64,000 nucleotides of DNA from an uncultured Christensenella sp. (lineage in GTDB: Bacteria > Bacillota > Clostridia > Christensenellales > UBA1242): contig CASFQL010000010.1 of assembly GCA_949296965.1 (NCBI GenBank), positions 124,001 to 188,000 on the forward strand, read 5' to 3'. Positions within the stretch are counted from its first letter, which is position 1, and each line of letters opens with the position of its first letter. The translations under genes were made by a program, and so were the position numbers. Under the pieces are notes generated by a model, which was not told the origin of the DNA, searched no databases, and saw only the letters and a program-made list of their open reading frames with translations. Below are positions 1 to 8,544 of this stretch, in pieces.

Positions 1-2448
1 AAGAATATACATTGAATATTTTTCCCAACCATTATTCTTAGTTGTTGAAACAATAATATTTGAGAAATAATTTCTATCCTCGTTTTTTTCTGTTTTTACA
101 ACATCTCCATTGTCATCAATAGAAACAAGTTCAAAGAAAGCCCCATACTTTTCTCCGTTTTGGTCAAGTGAGAAATTTGTTTTTATATAGACTGAAATTT
201 CATAGTAAGAATTTGCTTTTAGGGAATAGGTATAATCGGTAATTATTGTTTGATAAGTTTTTGAGGAGTTAATTAATTTTAAAATATTTTGTGATTTTAA
301 ATCATCATATGTTCTTAACAACTCGTCAGAAGAATTTACAACTTGGAAAGAAGAACTATCATCTAATTTTTCATAAGTTGCGAAATTAGTAGAAGAATTA
401 TAAAATCTATTTTCATATAAATCGACATAAGCACACCCATTTTTTGTCATTGTGCTAATATCTGGCGTTTGGCTATCATCGTATTCTGCACAATCAAAAA
501 AAGCAAAATTATCTGTATATGAACTATTGCTATAACCATTTACTCCAAGTTGTAAACTACAAGAAATAGCACTAATTCCGTTTTTAATATATACTGAATA
601 AGTTTTCCACTCATTATTAGTATCAATATTTTGAATAGTTGTAAGGACATTTCCGTTGCTGTCAACAAGGTTTATAAATGCAGTTGAGCCATTTACCGTT
701 TTAACACCAATAGACAATCTAACTATTTTTTGAGTAGAAGAAGAATTTGCACTGAGTGAAATTTTTGAACTTGTGAAATATGTGTCATAACTTGAAACAT
801 TTCTAATCATTAATACATTTTGATAATCATTAGTTGCCTTATCATAGTTATTTCCGTGATAAGCAGTGTTAACGCCAGGGTTTGTTGGATATCCATAATT
901 AGCACTATCTACTATAAAATCAGTTGGATTAATTCTAATTATACCACTTTGAGAAGATGTAGTAGAATCTGAATAACTCCAATTTGAAGGGGATAGTGGA
1001 TAGTTGCTATTTGTGTCTGTTATATTAGCAAAATTAAAATCTCCATTTAAAATTGTAGTAGTATCACTTGTGTTACTTGTAAAATCTAAAAGGGAAGATG
1101 TATCACAATCAGAAGAATTTATAGAAATTAAAGTGATATCATCTACAATAGCCCAACCAGAACAAGCCCCTAAACTAATCTTTAAACTAACTTTTTGGTC
1201 TTGTCTAACATCACCTTTTATATACATATAAACTCTTGTAAAACCGTTATAACTATTAAGGCCATTAGAAGAAACTTGATTGGAAAGTGTTACAGCCTCA
1301 ATTTTTGCATCTTCATCAACAGTGTCATCATAAATAGGAGTAAGTGTAAAACTTAAACCATCGCCAGAAATGTTCCCTGTCTTTATTAAGAAAGACAATC
1401 TATAAACTTTATGTTGCTCGATTACAAAATAATTATCCTCACTTGTGGACAAAGAAGAAGTTGTAGAATCTTCGTTAATCATAAGCAAAGATTTTGTATT
1501 ATTAGCAACATTTGTTTTTGCAATATTTTCATCAGTTACATCAAACAAATTATTTAATGTTGAATAAATAATTGAAGAATCATAAACATTTATACTAGAT
1601 TTTACTCCACCAGAGATTGAACTTTTTACCCAATTTTCATCTAAGCCATTTTCAAAATTAAAGTTATTAAGTTGAAGTGATTCAATTTGACTGCCTGAAT
1701 ATTTGGAATTTAAGTCAACAATGTTTAAGGTAGAAGTTGAAGCGGTTTCGTAAAAATCAGCATTTGAAATTTCGTTTATAGTAATCTCATCATAAAATAC
1801 TTCACCCTTTGAAGCAACATTTGAGTTAAAATTAAGAGTTATCGAAAAACTAGCCGTGCTAAATTCACTTGTTGCAACTAAGAAAGAATACTTAGTCCAA
1901 GTATTTGCACTAACTGCGGTAAATTGAGAAACACTATCTCCAAAGGTTGCGGAAATAGAGCCTACGGCACCATTTGCAGTTAAAGCCCACAATGATATTT
2001 CATAAAAAGATGCCTTAGATAGACTTACACTCTCACTAGTTGCACTAGCCTTTCCAGCATTATTTCCTGTTGACTTAAACATTAAAATGTTCTTATCATT
2101 ACCGCTAAGATATTGTGAAATGCCAGGATTTGAAGAAAGCATAAAGTTATTATTTTCTTTAAAAGTATCTTCATCAACATTAATTACCCCAGCAAGAACA
2201 TTTGCGTCATTTTTAATAGTCCAATTATAACCGCTAAGAGAGTAAGGAAGCCCTTTTTCTTTGCTTGAACCATAAGATCTAAAAGTATTGTTTGAAAGAG
2301 TTAAAGAGTTCTCATTAAAATAGGAATAAGCAAAGGCATTATTTTCTCTTAATGAAAAAATGAGCGTAATGTTGCCTATAAAGACAAGGGAAATTATAAG
2401 CAATAGAGAAAATAATATTTTTCTAGTAGAAATTTGAAATTTTTTCAT
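1..2448 (-). CDS. Large secreted protein with repeated beta-rich modules, N-terminal part only
   Basis: Read on the minus strand from ATG at 2448, with an AAAGGA ribosome site just upstream; 816 codons are open to the window edge, so the C-terminus is missing. Residues 1-40 are a signal peptide: a basic MKKFQISTRK start, then a hydrophobic stretch ending near an NAFAYS site. The rest is rich in Ser, Thr, Asn and aromatic residues and contains about four similar modules of roughly 200 residues. Each includes a strand of the type YxxSxxxKT or YSVYIKNG, spaced like carbohydrate-binding (CBM-like or jelly-roll) modules. No catalytic domain is visible in this part. I infer a surface or extracellular adhesin or glycan-binding protein. 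The exact family cannot be named from sequence alone. Confidence 0.75.
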   Translation of the reverse strand, partial: MKKFQISTRKILFSLLLIISLVFIGNITLIFSLRENNAFAYSYFNENSLTLSNNTFRSYGSSKEKGLPYSLSGYNWTIKNDANVLAGVINVDEDTFKENNNFMLSSNPGISQYLSGNDKNILMFKSTGNNAGKASATSESVSLSKASFYEISLWALTANGAVGSISATFGDSVSQFTAVSANTWTKYSFLVATSEFSTASFSITLNFNSNVASKGEVFYDEITINEISNADFYETASTSTLNIVDLNSKYSGSQIESLQLNNFNFENGLDENWVKSSISGGVKSSINVYDSSIIYSTLNNLFDVTDENIAKTNVANNTKSLLMINEDSTTSSLSTSEDNYFVIEQHKVYRLSFLIKTGNISGDGLSFTLTPIYDDTVDEDAKIEAVTLSNQVSSNGLNSYNGFTRVYMYIKGDVRQDQKVSLKISLGACSGWAIVDDITLISINSSDCDTSSLLDFTSNTSDTTTILNGDFNFANITDTNSNYPLSPSNWSYSDSTTSSQSGIIRINPTDFIVDSANYGYPTNPGVNTAYHGNNYDKATNDYQNVLMIRNVSSYDTYFTSSKISLSANSSSTQKIVRLSIGVKTVNGSTAFINLVDSNGNVLTTIQNIDTNNEWKTYSVYIKNGISAISCSLQLGVNGYSNSSYTDNFAFFDCAEYDDSQTPDISTMTKNGCAYVDLYENRFYNSSTNFATYEKLDDSSSFQVVNSSDELLRTYDDLKSQNILKLINSSKTYQTIITDYTYSLKANSYYEISVYIKTNFSLDQNGEKYGAFFELVSIDDNGDVVKTEKNEDRNYFSNIIVSTTKNNGWEKYSMYIL

Positions 2449-2612
2449 AAAAAGTCCTTTTAATTATAGTTAAATATATATATTATACACAAAATAATGT
2501 AAATATAAACGACTATTGCATTATATAACAAATCTTATTAAATTGCAAATATTTTACTTTAAAAAGTGTTTAAAATAAAATAAAAATAGTTACAACAAGC
2601 CATAATATAGTT

Positions 2613-2975
2613 ATGGACAAAAAACATAAAATCTTAATCTTTTTTTTATCATCTTGTTTTGTTGGAATTATCAATGGAATTTTTGGTGGCGGAGGGGGAA
2701 TTCTTTGTATTCCCGTATTAAAGAATTTACTTAACTTTGATGAGAAACATGCACACTCAACGGCGGTTTTGATAATGAGTATAATAAGTATTCCAACGCT
2801 TATTATTTATTTAAGCACATTAACTTTTAGTTGGGGAGAAATTATGCTTGTAACAGTTGGAAGTTTAGTAGGAGGTATAATTGGTAGCAAATTATTAGGA
2901 GTATTTTCGAATAAAACTATAAACATTTTATTTATCATTGTCTTAATTTTAAGTGCTTTAAAAATGTTTTTTTAA
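2613..2975 (+). CDS. Half-size TauE/SafE-family membrane transporter (first of a pair)
   Basis: This 120-residue membrane protein has about four hydrophobic segments. It carries the family signature near the N-terminus: residues 15-40 hold NGIFGGGGG followed by a Pro-containing helix, and then a conserved HAHSTA segment. Full-length TauE/SafE (DUF81) permeases are about 250 residues with two such halves. This protein equals one half, and the other half is encoded at 3447-3815. I infer that the two pair to make a transporter, probably for a sulfur-containing or organic anion; the substrate is unknown. There is no convincing ribosome binding site before the ATG, only an AT-rich TAATAT box 4 bases upstream. 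Confidence 0.8.
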   Translation: MDKKHKILIFFLSSCFVGIINGIFGGGGGILCIPVLKNLLNFDEKHAHSTAVLIMSIISIPTLIIYLSTLTFSWGEIMLVTVGSLVGGIIGSKLLGVFSNKTINILFIIVLILSALKMFF

Positions 2976-3446
2976 CTTTTTTACAACTAGTAAGACAAAT
3001 AATTTTGTTTTGTAAAAAATCATATATAAACTATTGCAATTTTTTAAAAAATAAATATAAAAACTGTTGCAATCTTTTAGAAAATAATCGCAAAAATTAA
3101 TAATTAAGATTGATTGTTAGTAAAAACCTAAATTATATAGTTATTAAATGTTTAGTTTGTTATTAAATTTTTAATTTGTTGTTAGATTTTTTATGATAGT
3201 GCATTTTTGTTTTATTTAGTTGCTTATGAAACTAAATTTAGTTTGTAATTTTTATTATTGTGCGTTTGTGGTTAGTCTGTTTTGTTATTAATATTTATTG
3301 TTTGTTATTTGTTATTGTTAGTTTTAGTTTATTGTTAGTTGTAATAAATTGTTAATTTTAATTAGTTGTTAGTTGTAATTAGTTGTTAGTTTGTTATTTA
3401 GCAAAAAAATAAAAAATTTAAAAATTTATAAAAAAGGAAAAATGTT
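2976..3446. other. Intergenic region, low complexity, no gene
   Basis: About 470 bases with no supportable gene. The right half (roughly 3110-3410) is T/G-rich and built from many degenerate copies of TTGTTAGTT-like words on the plus strand. The left part has two copies of a short ATAAACTATTGCAAT-like motif about 40 bases apart (3029-3072). It separates the two half-transporter genes. Confidence 0.6.
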
Positions 3447-3815
3447 ATGTGGATAATTTTTATATTATTAGGTTTGCTGTCTGGGGTGCTAGGCTCAATG
3501 GGGCTTGGTGGCGGAACAGTTTTAATTCCGTTACTGAGTTTTGTAAATGTTACTCAAAAGAGCGCCCAAGTAATTAATATTTTTTCATTTATTGTTATGG
3601 CGTTTTTTATTCTAGGCTTTAATGTAAAAAAAGGTTATACAAAAGTTTTTGAGGCAGTTGTTTTTTCTTTTTTTGGACTTATCTTTTCTATAATTTCATC
3701 TCTATTTGTAAAAGACATAGATACGCATTATTTAAAGATAACTTTTGCTATTTTTCTACTAATTGTGGCTTTAATAGAAATAATTTCCTTTTGCAAAAAA
3801 TACAAAAACAAATAA
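3447..3815 (+). CDS. Half-size TauE/SafE-family membrane transporter (second of a pair)
   Basis: This 122-residue protein is mostly hydrophobic, with four predicted membrane segments. Residues 10-35 carry the family-type motif GVLGSMGLGGGTVLIP, followed by a polar SAQVIN turn that aligns with the HSTAVL region of the preceding half-size gene. An AAAGGA ribosome site lies about 9 bases before the ATG. Half-size DUF81 proteins encoded in pairs are known in Clostridia; I infer a hetero-oligomer with the product of 2613-2975. The unusual feature is the 471-base gap between the two genes, where such pairs are normally adjacent. The substrate cannot be inferred. Confidence 0.8.
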   Translation: MWIIFILLGLLSGVLGSMGLGGGTVLIPLLSFVNVTQKSAQVINIFSFIVMAFFILGFNVKKGYTKVFEAVVFSFFGLIFSIISSLFVKDIDTHYLKITFAIFLLIVALIEIISFCKKYKNK

Positions 3816-3820
3816 AATTC

Positions 3821-3849
3821 TTTACATTTTAGAACTATTATTGTAAACT
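3821..3849 (+). promoter_or_regulatory. Probable sigma-A-type promoter for the ferredoxin and ppx genes
   Basis: TTTACA at 3821-3826 and TAAACT at 3844-3849 are separated by exactly 17 bases. The predicted start, near 3856, leaves a short leader that contains the ferredoxin ribosome site. Confidence 0.5.
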
Positions 3850-3877
3850 AGTAACGAAAATTTCATGGAGGATTGAA

Positions 3878-4069
3878 ATGGTCGATGAAAATAAATGCAT
3901 AGGCTGTGCTTCTTGTGAAGGCGTTTGTCCTGTTCAGGCAATTAAGATGAAAAATGACAAAGCCCAAATAGATGAGAGCAAATGTATTAAGTGTTGTAGT
4001 TGCGAAGGGATTTGTCCTGTTGATGCAATTATAATTGAAGACGACAAAAAGGACGGAAAAGAAGACTAG
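3878..4069 (+). CDS. 2[4Fe-4S] ferredoxin
   Basis: This 63-residue protein consists of two tandem ferredoxin motifs: CIGCASCEGVCP at residues 7-18 and CIKCCSCEGICP at 36-47. Each has the CxxCxxCxxxCP pattern that binds one [4Fe-4S] cluster. The C-terminus is an acidic and basic tail. It is a small soluble electron carrier of the clostridial type, expected to serve pyruvate:ferredoxin oxidoreductase, hydrogenase or similar enzymes. A GGAGG ribosome site precedes the ATG. The next gene starts 35 bases downstream on the same strand. The second motif has an extra Cys (KCCSC), which does not disturb the ligand spacing. Confidence 0.95.
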   Translation: MVDENKCIGCASCEGVCPVQAIKMKNDKAQIDESKCIKCCSCEGICPVDAIIIEDDKKDGKED

Positions 4070-4104
4070 TTTTTATCTTACTGAAAGAATAAGGAGTTTT
4101 TATT

Positions 4105-5619
4105 TTGGATAAGTTAGCAGTAATTGATTTAGGTAGCAGTAAAATAGATTTAATTTTAGCATCATATTTGCCTAGTGGTAATTTTACAGTTTTTGCAGAA
4201 ATGAGCGAACCTGTCAAAATAGTGGATGACTTTGATGGAGAAGGTTTACTAAGAATTGCACGAAGCACTGAGGCAATCAATATTTTAAAAATGTATAAAA
4301 TGGTTTGCGAGATTAATAAAGTAGACAACATAATTGCAGTCGGTTCAAGTAGTCTTAAAAATCTAAAAAACTATCGTAGTTTCTTAGATGAAATATATAC
4401 AGTATGCGGTTTAAAATTCAAATTGTTAACAGTGGAAGAGGAAACTAGTGCTCTTTATAGCGGGGTTATTAATTCTATTGATGCTCCTAAGGCAGTAGTT
4501 ATCAATATTAGTGGCGGGTCTACTAGGATTTTGCAGTATAACAGAAGAAATATTTTAAATCAAATTGTTATCCCTTGTGGGACTTATAGTATTGCAAAGG
4601 TTATGGACGAAGTTAAGGATACTAAAAAAGCCTGCGATTTGATGGTTGATAAATTTAAAAAAGAACTAGATAAAATTGAGTGGCTTAAAACTATTGAACC
4701 TGAATATATGTTTGTAGGTGTTGGAAATGCCTTTAATAATACGGCAACACTTTCAAGGAAAATTAGAAAATATCCCCTCGATTTAAATCATAATTATGTT
4801 TTAGATAGAGAGAATTTTAACAAAGTTTATGAACTTTTAACAACACTTGAAATTGATAAAACTAAAAAGGTAAAAGGTGTTTCTTCTGAGAGAGCAGATA
4901 TATTTGCTAGTGGCGTTTGTATGATTAAGGCTTTTTGCGATACAGTTAATTGTGAAAATTATACAACTTCAATAAAAGGTATGAAAGAAGGTTTTATTTA
5001 TAATACTGTTGTTAGTTCGACTACGGGGGATAAACCTGTCTCAGATTTATTGGGATTTAGTTTAGATAACATTTCCGCATTTTATGAAAGTGATTACAAT
5101 AATTCTAAACATGTAACAGAACTTGCTTTAATTTTGTTTAGACAACTTAGAGTTTTGCATAAACTTCCACGAAGTTATGTAAAAGTTCTAAGAACAGCAG
5201 CATCATTACACGACTCAGGGCAGAGAATAAAATTTTATGACCACGAAAAGAATAGTTTTCATATTATTCTAAATTCCGAAGTTTTGGGGATAACTCATAG
5301 AGAAATTATTCTTGCAGCATTTGTAAGTGCTAGTCAAAATATCAACGATTTTTCCTTGACTGATTGGATAAGATATAAAGACATTTTGCTTGAAGAAGAT
5401 TTAGATGCAGTCAAAAAATTGTCTATAATTGTTAGACTTGCAGAAGCACTTGATAAAACTCATAGGGGTATTGTTCAAGATGTTAGTTGTGATATTTTAG
5501 GCGACTCTGTTATTATGAAGACTATCGTTACAATGGACGCTTCAATAGAAATACGAGAAACTTTAAAATCTTCACAAGATTTTAGAAAAATTTATAAAAA
5601 ATCACTTGAAGTCTTGTAG
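4105..5619 (+). CDS. ppx: Ppx/GppA-family exopolyphosphatase-like phosphatase with HD-like C-terminus
   Basis: Members of this family hydrolyse inorganic polyphosphate or pppGpp. The N-terminal actin-like fold begins with AVIDLGSSKIDLIL, the phosphate-1 loop. It continues with AVGSSSLKNLKN in place of the usual A-T-S-A-x-R-x-A-x-N motif, and with the EEETSALYSGV and VINISGGSTRI loops near residues 112-140. The last 170 residues are helical and contain a HDSGQRIKFYDHE segment typical of the HD-type C-terminal domain. At 504 residues it matches the long form of the family. Translation starts at TTG 4105, 9 bases after an AAGGAG site. A terminator follows at 5650. Choosing between polyphosphate and pppGpp as substrate is not possible from sequence. 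Confidence 0.85.
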   Translation: MDKLAVIDLGSSKIDLILASYLPSGNFTVFAEMSEPVKIVDDFDGEGLLRIARSTEAINILKMYKMVCEINKVDNIIAVGSSSLKNLKNYRSFLDEIYTVCGLKFKLLTVEEETSALYSGVINSIDAPKAVVINISGGSTRILQYNRRNILNQIVIPCGTYSIAKVMDEVKDTKKACDLMVDKFKKELDKIEWLKTIEPEYMFVGVGNAFNNTATLSRKIRKYPLDLNHNYVLDRENFNKVYELLTTLEIDKTKKVKGVSSERADIFASGVCMIKAFCDTVNCENYTTSIKGMKEGFIYNTVVSSTTGDKPVSDLLGFSLDNISAFYESDYNNSKHVTELALILFRQLRVLHKLPRSYVKVLRTAASLHDSGQRIKFYDHEKNSFHIILNSEVLGITHREIILAAFVSASQNINDFSLTDWIRYKDILLEEDLDAVKKLSIIVRLAEALDKTHRGIVQDVSCDILGDSVIMKTIVTMDASIEIRETLKSSQDFRKIYKKSLEVL

Positions 5620-5649
5620 ATTTTAAGTAGTTTAAATAGGTATTAAGTA

Positions 5650-5687
5650 AATAGAACTCTAAAATTGATTAAGAGTTCTATTTTTTG
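5650..5687 (+). terminator. Rho-independent terminator after ppx
   Basis: An 11-base perfect inverted repeat (AATAGAACTCT at 5650-5660 and its complement at 5672-5682) is followed by a run of T. Confidence 0.85.
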
Positions 5688-5778
5688 TTAATATTTAAAA
5701 ATTTAAAAAATGTTGTTTTTTGTTTTTAATTAAATTATTATTTTGTTATAATAAGAAATAACAAAAGGATAAAATAAT

Positions 5779-6789
5779 ATGTCTACATATGAGATTTGTA
5801 TTGATTTAGGTAGCGATTATACAACAATTTATAAAAAAAATACAGGTGTTGTGCTAAGAGAGCCAACTCTTGCTCTTGTCCAATCAGGTATAAAGGGGTT
5901 AAAGATTTTAAAAGTTGGGTTACAGGCTCAAAAGTATATAGGTAAGACAAGCAATAGTGAAATTTTTGTCCGCCCTGTTTTACAAGGTGTAATAAAAAAT
6001 GTCGAACTAACAAAAAAAATCTTAAATATTTTTTTAACAAAAGTTATTGAATATAAGGTTGTAAAACCAACTATTAAACTTATTGTCCTTTTGCCTGTTT
6101 CACTAAGTAAGGAAGAATATGAAGACTATAAGAAAGTTTTTTATGGAATAGGTTTTGCAAAGATAGATTTTGTTTATAATGTTGTAAGTTGTAGTTTAGT
6201 GGACACTCCATATTTTAGTAATGGGAAGGCAACTATGCTCGTCAATATTGGCGCAGGTAAAACCGAACTTGCTACTGTTGTAAATGGTAAAATAATTAAT
6301 GCATATTCATTAAATGTAGGGGGAAATTTGCTTGATGATAGTATAATTGAGCATATAGAAGAAACAAAAGATTGTATTATAAGTCATAAGACCGCTACAA
6401 AAATAAAAGAAGAAATAGGCTCTTTATACGAAACAGATAAGAGTAGTATTGAAGTTTTTGTGCAGGACAAAAATATAAATAATCAAATTACTAAAATAAT
6501 CTATGCTAAGGATATATTAAAACCAATTTATGAAAATTATTTTAAGATTTTACAAACAATTCAAGCCTTCTTTAATGAGTGCAAGAGTGAAACGGCAGAA
6601 GATATAAGAAATGAGGGAATAGTTTTGTATGGTGGGGCATCTCAAATTGCGGGACTAGAAAAATTTTTTAAGAGTATTTTAAATTTATCAGTATTTGTGC
6701 TTGATAACCCTGAAATAATTGCTTTGAGTGGGTGTGAAAAATTGTTTAGTGATAATAGTTTTTTGCAAAAAATTGTTGATGAAAATTAA
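5779..6789 (+). CDS. MreB/Mbl-like actin-family cell-shape protein
   Basis: This 336-residue actin-fold ATPase is related to MreB, which forms membrane-bound filaments guiding wall synthesis. It shows the phosphate-1 loop ICIDLGSDYT (residues 6-15), a phosphate-2 loop VNIGAGKTELATV near residue 155, and the adenosine loop LYGGASQIAGLEKF near residue 287. The loops diverge from canonical MreB (DLGTANT and DIGGGTTE), so it may be a specialised paralogue. It sits directly before minD; in Bacillus, mreB-mreC-mreD-minC-minD are in this order, and the intervening mreC, mreD and minC are absent here. An AAAGGA ribosome site precedes the ATG. I am sure of the superfamily and less sure that this is the main MreB. 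Confidence 0.8.
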   Translation: MSTYEICIDLGSDYTTIYKKNTGVVLREPTLALVQSGIKGLKILKVGLQAQKYIGKTSNSEIFVRPVLQGVIKNVELTKKILNIFLTKVIEYKVVKPTIKLIVLLPVSLSKEEYEDYKKVFYGIGFAKIDFVYNVVSCSLVDTPYFSNGKATMLVNIGAGKTELATVVNGKIINAYSLNVGGNLLDDSIIEHIEETKDCIISHKTATKIKEEIGSLYETDKSSIEVFVQDKNINNQITKIIYAKDILKPIYENYFKILQTIQAFFNECKSETAEDIRNEGIVLYGGASQIAGLEKFFKSILNLSVFVLDNPEIIALSGCEKLFSDNSFLQKIVDEN

Positions 6790-6892
6790 TTTTTTTGACT
6801 TTATTTGTCGATTGTTAAAGAGTAGAATGTTAACGCATTTTACTTTTTTTTATACCTAATATAAAATTGTGAAAGAAAAAGGATAGGTAATT

Positions 6893-7690
6893 ATGGCAAG
6901 AAAAATCGTTTTAACAAGTGGCAAAGGCGGAGTTGGGAAAACTACCATTTGTGCAAATTTAGGGGTAGCACTTGCAAGACTTAAAAAGAGAGTTGTTTTG
7001 GTAGATGTCGATATTGGATTAAATAATTTAGATGTTGTAACGGGAATTGAAAATAAAATTGTCTATGATATTGTTGATGTTATAGAAGGTAAGTGTAGAG
7101 TAAAACAAGCCTTAATCCAAGATATCAATTATCCCAACCTTTATATAATGCCATCTGCTCATTCATATAACAAATCACAGGTTACGGCAGAAAATGTTAA
7201 GAAAGTAATAGACGACTTAAATGACTATTTTGATTTTGTCTTAATTGATTGTCCTGCTGGAATTGACGAACCTTTTAAAAGAGCAGTGTATGGGGCAGAT
7301 GAAGCACTTATTGTAGTAACTCCCCATTTATCAAGTTTAAGAGATGCAGATAAAGTTCTAATGCTACTAAACTCTTTTAACATAAGTGATTTTTCGCTTG
7401 TAGTTAATAGAGTAAGGGGTGATATGGTCTTAGATAAAGAAATGATTGATGCAAGAAAGATATCTGAAATTTTATCAGCACGCCTATCAGGTATTATCCC
7501 AGAAGATGACAACATAACTACTTTTTTATCAATAGGTAGAACTGTTAACAAAGGTTGCGAGTCTTTTAATGCTTTTAATATGCTTGCAAAAAACATCTTA
7601 GGAGAAACAAAAAAAGTATACGATTGCACAGAAAAATATAGGGGGTTTTTTGGTCTAGTAAAAAGATATATTAGGAGAAAAATTCAATGA
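6893..7690 (+). CDS. minD: Septum site-determining ATPase MinD
   Basis: MinD is a membrane-bound ATPase that helps keep the division ring at mid-cell. The deviant Walker A motif SGKGGVGKTT lies at residues 9-18, a DVDIGLNNLD switch follows near 40, and the Walker B region is FVLIDCPAGID near 116. The last 18 residues contain a basic amphipathic helix (FFGLVKRYIRRKI), the membrane-targeting sequence of MinD. Length (265) is typical. An AAGGA site precedes the ATG. The gene overlaps minE by 4 bases. No minC is present in the window, so the usual inhibitor partner must be elsewhere or missing. Confidence 0.95.
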   Translation: MARKIVLTSGKGGVGKTTICANLGVALARLKKRVVLVDVDIGLNNLDVVTGIENKIVYDIVDVIEGKCRVKQALIQDINYPNLYIMPSAHSYNKSQVTAENVKKVIDDLNDYFDFVLIDCPAGIDEPFKRAVYGADEALIVVTPHLSSLRDADKVLMLLNSFNISDFSLVVNRVRGDMVLDKEMIDARKISEILSARLSGIIPEDDNITTFLSIGRTVNKGCESFNAFNMLAKNILGETKKVYDCTEKYRGFFGLVKRYIRRKIQ

Positions 7691-7929
7691 AACTTGCTGA
7701 AAAAAGTGAAAATAGACTTAAAAGTATTATTAAAAAAGATAAGGGGAATCTTCCTGTTGCACTTATTTCTTTAATAAAAAGCGAAGTATATGATGTCATT
7801 AATAGTTATTTTTCTACTGATATTGAAGATGTTAAGGTAAAATATTTTGTTGATGAAAATGGCAAATATATTATTAATATAGAAGCACTATGTTCAAATA
7901 TAAAGAAAATGAATTATTTGAGTTTTTAA
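7687..7929 (+). CDS. minE: Cell division topological specificity factor MinE
   Basis: This 80-residue protein has MinE organisation. The N-terminal helix with KSENRLKSIIKKDK corresponds to the MinD-interacting segment. A basic Leu/Ile-rich stretch follows, then the dimerisation domain (about residues 30-70) with the pattern LIKSEVYDVINSYF and a beta-strand VKVKYF. The ATG overlaps the minD stop, with an AGGAG site inside minD. MinE stimulates MinD ATPase and drives pole-to-pole oscillation. It is present in many Clostridia but not in Bacillus, so its place next to spoIVFA-spoIVFB is a useful lineage marker. The short sequence keeps confidence below certainty. Confidence 0.85.
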   Translation: MKLAEKSENRLKSIIKKDKGNLPVALISLIKSEVYDVINSYFSTDIEDVKVKYFVDENGKYIINIEALCSNIKKMNYLSF

Positions 7930-7965
7930 TTCATTTTTTTATTTTTTTTTACATACATTTAAAGT

Positions 7966-8544
7966 ATGAAAACTTTTATTAAGAAAATTGGGACTTTTTT
8001 CAAAAAATATTTAACGCTTGTCATAATTGCCTTTATTTTTATGTTTTTATTTTTGTGTGATGTTACAAATTTAAAAGCGGGGAGTATGATTATAGATAAT
8101 TTAAAAAGCATAGCAACGAGTTTTACTCCAACAACAGATTTGTTTGATGATGGTAGCGAAGTATCGTTCGTGTCTTATTTTTTTGGTATGAAAGCCCCAA
8201 ATAAAGAAGAAAAAGCAGAATTTTATTATCCTACAAACAATGAAAACTTATCAACGACAGACGAATTTTTATCATATAATTATGATGGAATAATTACTAG
8301 TGTAGCAAAAGGCGTAGTTATTGCCGTTGGCTACACAACTAATAACGAAAAGTATATAGAAATTGAACACGAACAAGGATATGTTTCAAGGTATGTTGGT
8401 TTGTATTCTCTAGGAGTAGCAACAGGGGAAGGAGTAAATGCCTTAAATCCAATAGGAATATTGAAATCAGGCCAAAATTTAAAGATTTATATTCATAAAG
8501 ATAACGATTTAGTCAAAATAAGTGAAATAGAATGGAAAAAATAA
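7966..8544 (+). CDS. spoIVFA: SpoIVFA-like membrane protein with degenerate LytM (M23) domain
   Basis: A 192-residue protein with one membrane segment at residues 15-35 and an extracytoplasmic C-terminal domain (about 95-185) of the LytM/M23 beta fold. The domain contains YDGIITSVAKGVVIAVG and YIEIEHEQGYVSRYVGL, but the zinc ligands of active M23 peptidases are not in place. In Bacillus, SpoIVFA holds and inhibits the SpoIVFB protease in the forespore membrane until late sporulation. Here it overlaps spoIVFB by 13 bases, which supports the assignment. No clear ribosome site precedes the ATG. Confidence 0.8.
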   Translation: MKTFIKKIGTFFKKYLTLVIIAFIFMFLFLCDVTNLKAGSMIIDNLKSIATSFTPTTDLFDDGSEVSFVSYFFGMKAPNKEEKAEFYYPTNNENLSTTDEFLSYNYDGIITSVAKGVVIAVGYTTNNEKYIEIEHEQGYVSRYVGLYSLGVATGEGVNALNPIGILKSGQNLKIYIHKDNDLVKISEIEWKK

